Origin: Clostridium sp. Cult3
Lineage (GTDB): Bacteria > Bacillota > Clostridia > Tissierellales > Tepidimicrobiaceae
Length of the DNA stretch: 52,047 bases
Assembly (NCBI RefSeq): GCF_021655115.1
Contig: NZ_PPXY01000007.1
Location: 1-52,047, forward strand
Reading direction: 5' to 3'
In this document: positions 26,992 to 34,964 of the stretch, in pieces
Layout of the letters: each line of letters starts with the position of its first letter
Numbering within the stretch: position 1 is the first letter of the stretch
Translations under genes and position numbers: made by a program
Notes under the pieces: generated by a model
The model's database searches: none
What the model was told of the DNA's origin: nothing
The model's input: the letters and a program-made list of their open reading frames with translations, nothing else

Positions 26992-26997
26992 GAATGT

Positions 26998-27077
26998 AAG
27001 GGTTTTGATGTATATTGAGAGACTATTCAATTGGATAACTGATGTAATGCAATCTAATTTGATACATCAAAACCCTT
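26998..27077. repeat. 16-bp perfect inverted repeat enclosing 48 bp, downstream of ispH-rpsA
   Basis: Arms AAGGGTTTTGATGTAT (26998-27013) and ATACATCAAAACCCTT (27062-27077) are exact reverse complements. The interior holds a small ATTGA/TCAAT hairpin. No T-run follows directly, so it is not a simple terminator; it looks like a small mobile-type repeat or a structured RNA. Copies elsewhere in the genome would decide. Confidence 0.75.
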
Positions 27078-27083
27078 TAAATT

Positions 27084-27111
27084 ATTTCTGTGGTATACCA
27101 CAGAAATTTTC
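27084..27111 (+). terminator. Palindromic hairpin before cheR
   Basis: A 24-bp perfect palindrome with arms ATTTCTGTGGTA and TACCACAGAAAT is followed by TTTTC. It can end transcription from ispH-rpsA; it sits 7 nt after the larger inverted repeat. Confidence 0.6.
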
Positions 27112-27152
27112 ATAATATTAAAGATACATTTTAATAACTGTAGGGGGCTTAT

Positions 27153-27929
27153 ATGGGTAAGTATGAAGTTTTTAAAAAGAATATTAATAGATTGACAAAT
27201 ATAGATCTAAACTATTATAAAGAAAAACAGATGAAAAGAAGGATTACCTCTTTAATGAATAGAAATGGTTTTAACGATTTTGGTGACTATTTCTTAGCTT
27301 TGAAATCTGACCAGGTAATGCTCGAGCAGTTTATTAACTATTTAACCATAAATGTGTCTGAATTCTATAGAAATCCATCTCAATGGCAAGTGCTAGAAAA
27401 GGAAATATTACCCAAATTAATAAATACTCCTACTAAGCCTTTAAAAGTATGGAGCTCTGCCTGTTCTACTGGTGAAGAACCCTATTCTTTAGTTATGTTA
27501 TTAAGCAAATTTTATGATATTGAAGATATTAAAATATTAGCTACAGATATTGATGATGGTGCAATTGAGAAAGCTAAATTAGGTATATATAGCGATAAGG
27601 CATTGGTTAATTTACCTAAACAGTTTATAATAAACTATTTTGACAAAATAGGAAGCTCTTATAAAATAAAGCAAAGTATAAAAGATCAGGTTTGTTTTAA
27701 CAAAATGGATTTATTAAAAGATCCTTTTCCAACTGATATGGATTTGATAACTTGTAGAAATGTGATGATATATTTTACAGATGAGGCTAAGAAATTACTA
27801 TACGACAAGTTTCACAATAGTTTAAGTGAGGATGGAGTATTGTTTGTCGGTAGCACAGAACAAATAATACTACCAGAGAGGTATAATTTTAGGTCAATCA
27901 AAACATTTTTTTATAAAAAAATTAATTAG
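27153..27929 (+). CDS. CheR-type protein-glutamate O-methyltransferase
   Basis: 258 residues: an N-terminal helical CheR_N domain and a SAM-dependent methyltransferase domain with VWSSACSTGEEPYSLVMLL, LATDIDDGAIEKAK and MDLITCRNVMIYF, all typical of CheR. CheR methylates glutamates on chemoreceptors. No receptor, CheB, CheA or flagellar gene is in the window, so it may serve a distant chemotaxis cluster or another target. TAGGGGG precedes the ATG. Confidence 0.9.
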   Translation: MGKYEVFKKNINRLTNIDLNYYKEKQMKRRITSLMNRNGFNDFGDYFLALKSDQVMLEQFINYLTINVSEFYRNPSQWQVLEKEILPKLINTPTKPLKVWSSACSTGEEPYSLVMLLSKFYDIEDIKILATDIDDGAIEKAKLGIYSDKALVNLPKQFIINYFDKIGSSYKIKQSIKDQVCFNKMDLLKDPFPTDMDLITCRNVMIYFTDEAKKLLYDKFHNSLSEDGVLFVGSTEQIILPERYNFRSIKTFFYKKIN

Positions 27930-27987
27930 AGGATTTTTATAGTTTTTCTAAAAACAATATATGGTAAAAAAACGAGGGGGGATTGTA

Positions 27988-29043
27988 TTGGATACCAAAG
28001 CTTTTTTAGAAGTATTGTGCAATACCGACAGTGTTTCTGGACATGAATCTAGATTAGAGGAAACTATTGTATCGGCTTTTGAAAATCATTCTAATGATAT
28101 CAAAGTGGATAGTTTAGGCAATATTATAGCCTTGAAAAAAGGGCATAACAATATAGGCAATATCAAGATAATGTTAGCAGCCCATATGGACGAGATTGGA
28201 CTTATGGTAAAGCACATTGAGGATAATGGGTTTATAAAGTTTACCACTATTGGTGGTATAGATCCTAGAACCATCTTAGGTCAAGAGGTAATAGTCCATG
28301 GAAAAGAAGACTTATTCGGAGTAATCGGCTCAAAGCCTCCTCATCTACAAGAGTCGCAGGAGATCAACAAAGCTATTAAGATAGAAGATATGATAATAGA
28401 TGTTGGGTTTTCGAAAGAACAATTGATAGATGTTATAAGTATAGGAGATACAATTACCATTAAGAGGCAACTAAACATTTTACAGGGAAATAGATTGACA
28501 GCAAGGGCTTTAGACGATAAGGCTGGAGTTGCCGCTATGTATGAATGTATTAAAGAATTAACAAAAATACAACATGAAGTAGATGTTTATTTTGTGTCTA
28601 CTGTGCAGGAAGAAGTAGGCTTTCGAGGGGCCTTTACTAGCACTTATAGAATTAATCCTGACATAGGTATAGCGATAGATGTAGGATTTGGCTCAACACC
28701 TGAATTATCTAAAGCTGATACTTTGGAGATGGGAAAAGGGCCAGGAATAACGATGGGAGGAAATATACATCCGGGATTAAGAAAAAGATTGGTGGATATT
28801 GCTGAAGAATATAATATCCCATTCCAATACGAGATAACGCCAGGGCCAACTGGAACCGATGGAAGGGCAATACAAATTACAAGGCAAGGCATACCAACCC
28901 TTTGCCTATCTATACCATTAAGGTATATGCATACTTCGGTAGAGCTCATAGATATGGCAGATATCAAAAATACTGCCAAATTACTAGCATTCTTTATTGG
29001 AACTATTTCAAATGAAAATTTGGAGGGGTTATTATGTTATTAA
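27988..29043 (+). CDS. M42 family metallo-aminopeptidase, copy 1
   Basis: 351 residues from TTG 27988, chosen for AGGGGGG 6 nt upstream; an ATG at 27961 would add nine poorly fitting residues. Family M42 ligands are visible: AAHMDEIG, ALDDKAG, VQEEVGFRGA (catalytic and metal glutamates), AIDVGFG and RYMHTS. Such di-metal enzymes form large tetrahedral complexes that degrade peptides; some were misnamed endoglucanases. It overlaps copy 2 by 10 nt. Confidence 0.92.
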   Translation: MDTKAFLEVLCNTDSVSGHESRLEETIVSAFENHSNDIKVDSLGNIIALKKGHNNIGNIKIMLAAHMDEIGLMVKHIEDNGFIKFTTIGGIDPRTILGQEVIVHGKEDLFGVIGSKPPHLQESQEINKAIKIEDMIIDVGFSKEQLIDVISIGDTITIKRQLNILQGNRLTARALDDKAGVAAMYECIKELTKIQHEVDVYFVSTVQEEVGFRGAFTSTYRINPDIGIAIDVGFGSTPELSKADTLEMGKGPGITMGGNIHPGLRKRLVDIAEEYNIPFQYEITPGPTGTDGRAIQITRQGIPTLCLSIPLRYMHTSVELIDMADIKNTAKLLAFFIGTISNENLEGLLCY

Positions 29044-30053
29044 AGAGGTTAACAGAGGCTTCTGGTGTATCGGGAAATGAAAAAGAAGTAAGAGATATAA
29101 TATTAGGTGAAATAAAGGATTTTGTTGATGATGTAAAAGTTGACAGATTAGGCAATATTATTGCTTATAAAAAAGGCAAAGATAATCCAAAAAAACTAAT
29201 GATTACTGCTCATATGGATGAAGTAGGGTTAATGATAATTGATATAGATGATACCGGTTTATTAAAGTTTACTACTGTAGGTGGAATTGATAAAAGAATA
29301 TTGGTATCTAAACCTGTATTAGTAGGAAAAGATAAGGTATTAGGGGTCATAGGAGCTAAACCTATTCACTTACAGAAAAGAGAAGAATGGCAAAAAGCAT
29401 TGGAAATTGAACAGTTATACATAGATATAGGTGTAAATAGCAAGGCTGAAGCGGAGAAACTAGTTTCTATAGGAGATTATGTAGCGTTTGATAGTCAATA
29501 TATAGAGTTTGGTGACAACCTTGTTAAAGCAAAAGCTTTAGACAATAGAGTAGGATGCAGTTTATTGATAGACCTAGTAAAAGAAATAAGGGATATTAAC
29601 TTCTATGCTGTATTTACTGTTATGGAGGAAGTAGGACTGGTAGGTGCTGGTCCTGCTGCATTTGCGGTAGAGCCGGATTTAAGTATAATTTTAGAGGGAA
29701 CATTATGTTATGATATACCTAAGCTCGATAGCCATCTAATACCAACTCATTTAAATAAAGGACCTGCTATTTCCTTAATAGATCGTACAACTTTATTCGA
29801 TATTGAATTTAGGAAAAAGCTGACTGAAATAGCTGAAAACAATAACATTCCCTATCAATTTAGAAAATCATCCATGGGAGGCAATGATTCAGGAAAAATA
29901 CACACTTCAAAAGAGGGCTCTATTACTTCAACCATTTCTGTACCCTGTAGAAACATTCATTCTCCAACCTCAGTTATGAGTAAAGAGGATTATAAAAATA
30001 CTTATAAATTATTAAAAGCGATTCTATTTGAATATGAAAAGGGGGAATTATAA
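29034..30053 (+). CDS. M42 family metallo-aminopeptidase, copy 2
   Basis: 339 residues. Ligand motifs are TAHMDEVG, ALDNRVG, MEEVGLVGA, ILEGTLCYD (glutamate in place of the aspartate of copy 1, as in some relatives) and CRNIHSP. It starts at ATG 29034 within the end of copy 1. The differing metal-site context suggests a substrate preference unlike copies 1 and 3. Confidence 0.92.
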   Translation: MLLKRLTEASGVSGNEKEVRDIILGEIKDFVDDVKVDRLGNIIAYKKGKDNPKKLMITAHMDEVGLMIIDIDDTGLLKFTTVGGIDKRILVSKPVLVGKDKVLGVIGAKPIHLQKREEWQKALEIEQLYIDIGVNSKAEAEKLVSIGDYVAFDSQYIEFGDNLVKAKALDNRVGCSLLIDLVKEIRDINFYAVFTVMEEVGLVGAGPAAFAVEPDLSIILEGTLCYDIPKLDSHLIPTHLNKGPAISLIDRTTLFDIEFRKKLTEIAENNNIPYQFRKSSMGGNDSGKIHTSKEGSITSTISVPCRNIHSPTSVMSKEDYKNTYKLLKAILFEYEKGEL

Positions 30054-30054
30054 T

Positions 30055-31053
30055 ATGAAATTTGATAGTCAACTGATGAAAGAACTAGCTAGTACCTATG
30101 GCCCTTCAGGAAATGAAAATAGCATTAGAAAATTTATCGAAGAACATATAAAGGACTATGTTGATGAGATAATAGTCGACAATCTCGGTAATCTAATTGC
30201 TAGAAAAAAGGGCAAAGGGAAAAAAGTAATGGTAGCAGCTCATATGGACCAAATTGGACTGATGGTCACGGATATTGATGATAAAGGTTTCTTGAGATTT
30301 ACTAATATTGGAGGTATATCTCCTTTTGTGATACTAAGCCAACAAGTAATTTTTGAAAATGGTACTATAGGGATAGTTTCTGCAGAGCCGGTTGAAGATA
30401 TTTCTAAACTAAAGTTATCCAATATGTTCATTGATATAGGGGCAAATGATCAGAAAGGAGCAAAAAAATTAGTTAATATAGGTGATATATGCATATATAA
30501 ATCCGAATTTGCTGAAAACGACAATGTTGTATTTACTAGATATTTAGATGATAGAGTAGGCTGCTATGTTGCCATAGAAACTATAAAAAGAATAGAACAT
30601 CCAGAGAACGATTTGTACTTTGTATTCACAGTTCAAGAAGAAGTTGGATTAAGAGGGGCAAAGACTTCAGCTTACAAAATTGAACCTGACATTGGGATAT
30701 CTTTAGATGTTACTGGTAGTGGGGATACACCAAAGGCTAAAACCTTTGCTGTTGAATTAAATCGGGGTACTGCTATAAAAGTTAAAGATAATTCCATATT
30801 AACCCATCCAAAATTACGCCAACACATGATCCATATTGCCAAACAAAACCGTATACCTTATCAACTAGAGGTACTAGAATATGGTGGTACAGATTCGGGA
30901 GCTATCCATTTAACTAAGGAAGGTGTACCTACTGGTGCCATATCCATACCAACCAGATATGTTCATTCAACATCAGAAATGGCATCGAAAAACGATATTT
31001 TAAATTCAATAAAGTTATTGATTAAATTATTAGAAAGCCATATTGATATATAA
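30055..31053 (+). CDS. M42 family metallo-aminopeptidase, copy 3
   Basis: 332 residues from ATG 30055, 1 nt after the copy 2 stop, with AAAGGGGG upstream. Motifs are AAHMDQIG, YLDDRVG, VQEEVGLRGA, SLDVTGSGD and TRYVHSTSEM; the family is complete. Three adjacent M42 genes in one operon fit mixed hetero-oligomeric or serial aminopeptidases for peptide use, known for archaeal TET peptidases. Confidence 0.92.
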   Translation: MKFDSQLMKELASTYGPSGNENSIRKFIEEHIKDYVDEIIVDNLGNLIARKKGKGKKVMVAAHMDQIGLMVTDIDDKGFLRFTNIGGISPFVILSQQVIFENGTIGIVSAEPVEDISKLKLSNMFIDIGANDQKGAKKLVNIGDICIYKSEFAENDNVVFTRYLDDRVGCYVAIETIKRIEHPENDLYFVFTVQEEVGLRGAKTSAYKIEPDIGISLDVTGSGDTPKAKTFAVELNRGTAIKVKDNSILTHPKLRQHMIHIAKQNRIPYQLEVLEYGGTDSGAIHLTKEGVPTGAISIPTRYVHSTSEMASKNDILNSIKLLIKLLESHIDI

Positions 31054-31055
31054 AT

Positions 31056-31087
31056 AAAAAAGGACTGAAATATTTCGGTCCTTTTTT
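31056..31087 (+). terminator. Terminator after the M42 operon
   Basis: AAAAAGGACTGAAA and TTTCGGTCCTTTTT arms (one T-G wobble) with a 2-nt top are followed by further T residues. Confidence 0.93.
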
Positions 31088-31232
31088 GGTTTATTAAGTT
31101 GATAATACTTTGTATATGATAATCCTTGATATATTATATCAATATTTGTTAAATAATAACTTATATTTTATAGAGGAATTTTAGAAATATTAAAGAATAC
31201 TAATATTAGAGCGTTCAAAAGGGGGTAATATT

Positions 31233-31829
31233 ATGTTAGAAGTGGATAAACATTATAGTATATCGGAAGTAGCTGAAATTACTAACTATCCTCCTCATGT
31301 GCTTAGATATTATGAAAAAGAATTTGAATTAGAAATTCCAAGAAATGAATCAAATCATAGGTATTATACGTATAAGGAGATTGAAATATTTCAGTATATC
31401 AAATCCCTTCAAGATCAAGGTTTTAGTAACAAACAAATCAAGTTAATTATGAATTCACCAGAGTTATTAATAAATTCTAGTGAAGAGATGGCATTAACAG
31501 CTATTAATTCTAGGGATAAAATAGACTCGGTCCAATTAGCTAAGGATATTAGTTTAAATCTTTATATGGAATTTTTTGATGATTTAACGAGAATTCTTAA
31601 TAATAATACTGAGCATAATGTTGAGAAAATTGAGGAGTTAAAAGATGAAATAATGAGTTTGAGAAATGAATTAAATAGTAAGGAAAGAGATGTGCTCATT
31701 TGTGAAAATGCAAAACTAAAAATGAAGGTAAAGGAAAAATCTTATGAGGTAGCAGATTTGAGAGAAAAGATTAAGAGAATTGAAGATAATAAGAGCTTTT
31801 TTCAAAAGATATTCAAAGGCAATAAATGA
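31233..31829 (+). CDS. MerR-type HTH protein with C-terminal coiled coil
   Basis: 198 residues. Residues 6-75 are a MerR-type winged helix (YSISEVAEITNYPPHVLRYYEKEF, RYYTYKEIEIFQYIKSLQDQGFSNKQIKLIM); residues about 125-190 are rich in E/K/L heptads and predicted coiled coil. No effector-binding domain is present. This layout resembles RacA of Bacillus, which anchors chromosomes at the pole during sporulation, but an ordinary MerR regulator is equally possible. A 17-bp palindrome TTGATATATTATATCAA at 31126-31142 upstream may be its operator. GGGGG precedes the ATG. Confidence 0.8.
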   Translation: MLEVDKHYSISEVAEITNYPPHVLRYYEKEFELEIPRNESNHRYYTYKEIEIFQYIKSLQDQGFSNKQIKLIMNSPELLINSSEEMALTAINSRDKIDSVQLAKDISLNLYMEFFDDLTRILNNNTEHNVEKIEELKDEIMSLRNELNSKERDVLICENAKLKMKVKEKSYEVADLREKIKRIEDNKSFFQKIFKGNK

Positions 31830-31919
31830 AATTTATTAAACCTTACATTGCAATAATTGCATCTATCCACTCAATAACAAGCGATTATTTTAATGAACTG
31901 CAATAAATAGATAATCGAC

Positions 31920-31948
31920 TTGCAATTATCTCACTTTAGATGTATAAT
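31920..31948 (+). promoter_or_regulatory. Sigma-A promoter of the 48-residue cysteine protein
   Basis: TTGCAA at 31920-31925 and TATAAT at 31943-31948 are separated by 17 nt, 32 nt before the ATG. Several further TGCAAT motifs lie just upstream (31850-31915), including an imperfect palindrome around TGCAATAATTGCA. Confidence 0.7.
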
Positions 31949-31980
31949 TAAATTAAGTAAATAATAAGGGGTAGATGATT

Positions 31981-32127
31981 ATGAAAAAAGCCATTGGTAC
32001 TATTAAAGGTAAAGATAAGTATAAATTTAAGAGATGCGGTGCCATAACGTGTATAAATAATGTACAAGGTTTATGCAGTTATGAAAAATGTGAACTCTAC
32101 GAAAACGTACTTATTCAGGAAGATTGA
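31981..32127 (+). CDS. Small four-cysteine protein of unknown function
   Basis: 48 residues, starting MKKAIGTIKGKDKYKFKRCG and ending YENVLIQED. Four cysteines at residues 19, 24, 32 and 37 form a Cx4C-x7-Cx4C pattern suited to zinc or an iron-sulfur centre. AAGGGG lies upstream, a good promoter (TTGCAA-17-TATAAT) precedes it, and a 21-bp-arm terminator follows, so it is a monocistronic real gene. Not recognised as a named family. Confidence 0.75.
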   Translation: MKKAIGTIKGKDKYKFKRCGAITCINNVQGLCSYEKCELYENVLIQED

Positions 32128-32149
32128 TTATGTATATATGTGTTTTATA

Positions 32150-32198
32150 TTCAATAATAATAGCCTATTGATCAGACCAATAGGCTATTATTATTGAA
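32150..32198. terminator. Bidirectional terminator between convergent genes
   Basis: Perfect 21-bp arms (ending AGCCTATTG and starting CAATAGGCT) with a 7-nt loop separate the plus-strand small gene and the minus-strand aminotransferase. The outer part is A/T-rich on both sides, suiting termination of both. Confidence 0.9.
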
Positions 32199-32209
32199 AT
32201 TAAGATACA

Positions 32210-33403
32210 TTATTTTTTATTAGGATAAACCTTTAACCCTTCATTTAATATATTCATAGCTTTTTCTAAATCGTTAGCATTAATGCAGTATGATATTCTA
32301 ACTTCATCTTTTCCTAAACCTTCCGTAGCATAAAAGCCTGCTGCAGGTGCCATCATAACAGTTTCATTATTTATATCGAATTCTCTCAACATCCATACAA
32401 CAAAATCCTCAGCATCTTTAATCGGTAACTTGGCAATTACATAAAAAGCGCCCTGTGGTTTCTCACAAAGTACTCCATCCATATTTTGAAGTGCACTGTA
32501 TACTACATCTCTTCGTCTACGATATTCAGCTTTAGCTTCCTCCATATAGCTATGAGGAACATTTATTAGATTTGCTGCACCAATTTGTTCTATAGTAGCT
32601 ACACAAAGTCTTCCTTGAGCTAATTTCATCACCTGTCTAATTAAATCTTTATTTTTTGATGCGATACAACCTATTCTAGCACCACAAGCGCTATATCTTT
32701 TGGAGATGCTATCTGTAAGAATCACTCTATCCGAAATATCATCTAGGTGGGCAAAACTAATAAATTCTAAACCATCATAAACGAACTCCCTATATACTTC
32801 ATCAGCTATAATATAAAGATTATGTTCTTTAGCTATATCCCTTAGCATATATATTTCTTCTTTTGTATAAACTGTGCCTGTTGGATTACCAGGGTTTGCA
32901 ATTAGTATGGCCTTAGTTTTTGGAGTAATCAATTTAGTTATTGCATCCTTTTCAGGTAGGTGGAAACCGTTTTCCGCCTTAGTGGTAATTGGCACAACAT
33001 TTACCCCTGCCATGCTGCTGAATCCATTATAATTGGTATAAAAAGGTTCTGGGATAAGTACTTCCTCACCGTGGTCACAGGTTGCTATCATTGCGAAGAT
33101 AAGAGCTTCACTACCACCATTGGTAACGATTATTTCATCTTTGTCAAATTGAATTTGGTGCTTTTCATAGTATTTGACAAGACTGTCAATTAGTTCTGCA
33201 ATGCCTTGGGAATGGGCGTAGGCTAATACATCTTCGTCGAAACTTTTTATTGGGTCAAAAAATTCTTCTGGAGTTTTAATATCTGGTTGTCCAATGTTTA
33301 AATGGTATACTTTTTTGCCTTGTTTTTTTGCTTCATCTGCAATGGGAACCAATTTTCTGATAGGCGATTCTTGCATACCCATAATTCTTTGGGAAAACTT
33401 CAT
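32210..33403 (-). CDS. PLP-dependent aminotransferase, class I/II
   Basis: 397 residues, usual length of aspartate/aromatic aminotransferases. The PLP lysine is in DSISKRYSACGARIG, with NPGNPTG and ADEVYREFVYDG upstream and an RISYC arginine near the C terminus. AGGAGG lies 6-8 nt before the ATG. It is a single-gene unit, divergent from miaB. The subgroup (often annotated aspartate aminotransferase) cannot be narrowed by eye; a second member lies at 45686-46879. Confidence 0.9.
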   Translation of the reverse strand: MKFSQRIMGMQESPIRKLVPIADEAKKQGKKVYHLNIGQPDIKTPEEFFDPIKSFDEDVLAYAHSQGIAELIDSLVKYYEKHQIQFDKDEIIVTNGGSEALIFAMIATCDHGEEVLIPEPFYTNYNGFSSMAGVNVVPITTKAENGFHLPEKDAITKLITPKTKAILIANPGNPTGTVYTKEEIYMLRDIAKEHNLYIIADEVYREFVYDGLEFISFAHLDDISDRVILTDSISKRYSACGARIGCIASKNKDLIRQVMKLAQGRLCVATIEQIGAANLINVPHSYMEEAKAEYRRRRDVVYSALQNMDGVLCEKPQGAFYVIAKLPIKDAEDFVVWMLREFDINNETVMMAPAAGFYATEGLGKDEVRISYCINANDLEKAMNILNEGLKVYPNKK

Positions 33404-33584
33404 ATGATGACCTCCTTTTGAAATAGATAGGTTATTAAAGCTACTAAATTATATGATATACTCATAGTATATGATACCATAATAATACTATAAGTGGTAG
33501 ACTTAACCATTGAAAATTTTATATTCCTCATAGTTTAGTAAATAATATATTGATGATATGGGAGGTTCTTTTTTTTAAGATATT

Positions 33585-33593
33585 TGTTATAAT
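33585..33593 (+). promoter_or_regulatory. Extended -10 element before miaB
   Basis: TG, one base, then TATAAT (33588-33593), about 33 nt before the miaB ATG. No good -35 box is seen, as is usual for extended -10 promoters. Confidence 0.45.
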
Positions 33594-33625
33594 AATGATA
33601 ATTAGTTTTTTAGGAGGAATAGCAG

Positions 33626-34948
33626 ATGAAAAATAAAAAATATACCATAATAACCTATGGTTGTCAAATGAATGAACATGATTCAGAAAAAATATCTTGG
33701 ATATTGGAAAACATGGGGTATACCTGGACAGATAATAAAGAAGAAAGTGATTTTATTATATATAATACTTGTCTTGTAAGGGAAAATGCAGAATTAAGAG
33801 TATATGGACAATTAGGTTCATTGAAAGGTCTAAAAAGAGAAAAGCCAGAACTAATAATTGGAGTTTGTGGTTGTATGATGCAAAGAGAAGATGTTAGAAA
33901 GGTGATATTATCTAAGCATAAACATGTAGATATAATATTTGGAACAAATAATATTCACAAACTACCACAACTTATTAATAGATATGAGCAAACGGGTAAT
34001 ACTGTAGTTGATATAGTAGAGGATAGCAGAGAGATTGTTGAGGGCATTGAAGCTAATCGCATCTATCCCTATAAAGCTTTTGTCAATATTATGTATGGAT
34101 GTAATAATTTCTGTACCTATTGCATAGTACCCTATACGAGGGGTAGAGAGAAAAGCAGGGAGCCTGAAAATATAATAAAAGAAGTTGAAAACTTAGCAAG
34201 AAGTGGGTATAAAGAAGTTACTTTATTAGGTCAAAACGTTAATTCCTATGGGAAAACTTTAGATAAAAATTACTCTTTTGCTAAACTGTTAGAACAAATA
34301 AATAAAATCGAAGGTATAGAGAGAATAAGATTTATGACATCCCATCCTAAGGATTTGTCTGAAGAGTTAATTGAAGCTATGACAAAATTAGATAAGGTAT
34401 GTGAACATTTGCATTTGCCAGTGCAATCTGGAAGTAATGCAGTCTTAAAGGCAATGAATAGAAAATATACTAAAGAAAATTATTTGTTGCTAATAGATAA
34501 GATAAAGAAAGCAATTCCCAATATTGCTATATCCACAGACATTATAGTAGGCTTTCCAGGAGAAACCGAAGAGGATTTTAATGAGACATTAGATTTGGTT
34601 GAAAAGGTTAGGTATGATTCGGCTTTTACTTTTTTATATTCAGTAAGAGAAGGAACAATTGCTGCCAATATGGAAAATCAAATTCCTGATGACATAAAAC
34701 ATGAAAGATTTCAGAGGCTGCTAGATACTTTATATCCCATATTTTATGAGAATAATCTTGAATATATGGATAAAACTGTTGAAGTGCTGGTGGAAGATAT
34801 TAGTAAAAATGATCCTAGTGTCCTAACTGGACGGACTAGAACGGGTAAGCTAATCCACTTTAAAGGTGAAAAGGATTTAATAGGACAATTAGTTAATGTA
34901 AAAATAATAAAAGCAAAATCCTTTACTCTAGAGGGATTATTGATTTGA
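33626..34948 (+). CDS. miaB: tRNA-2-methylthio-N6-dimethylallyladenosine synthase
   Basis: 440 residues: UPF0004 domain with [12 protein letters not shown] and the second and third cluster cysteines ([20 protein letters not shown]), radical SAM motif [15 protein letters not shown], and a C-terminal TRAM domain. It adds the 2-methylthio group to i6A37 in tRNA. It pairs functionally with miaA 4.5 kb downstream in the same cluster, with mutS and mutL in between. GGAGG precedes the ATG. Confidence 0.95.
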   Translation: MKNKKYTIITYGCQMNEHDSEKISWILENMGYTWTDNKEESDFIIYNTCLVRENAELRVYGQLGSLKGLKREKPELIIGVCGCMMQREDVRKVILSKHKHVDIIFGTNNIHKLPQLINRYEQTGNTVVDIVEDSREIVEGIEANRIYPYKAFVNIMYGCNNFCTYCIVPYTRGREKSREPENIIKEVENLARSGYKEVTLLGQNVNSYGKTLDKNYSFAKLLEQINKIEGIERIRFMTSHPKDLSEELIEAMTKLDKVCEHLHLPVQSGSNAVLKAMNRKYTKENYLLLIDKIKKAIPNIAISTDIIVGFPGETEEDFNETLDLVEKVRYDSAFTFLYSVREGTIAANMENQIPDDIKHERFQRLLDTLYPIFYENNLEYMDKTVEVLVEDISKNDPSVLTGRTRTGKLIHFKGEKDLIGQLVNVKIIKAKSFTLEGLLI

Positions 34949-34964
34949 TACGGAGGTTATAATT

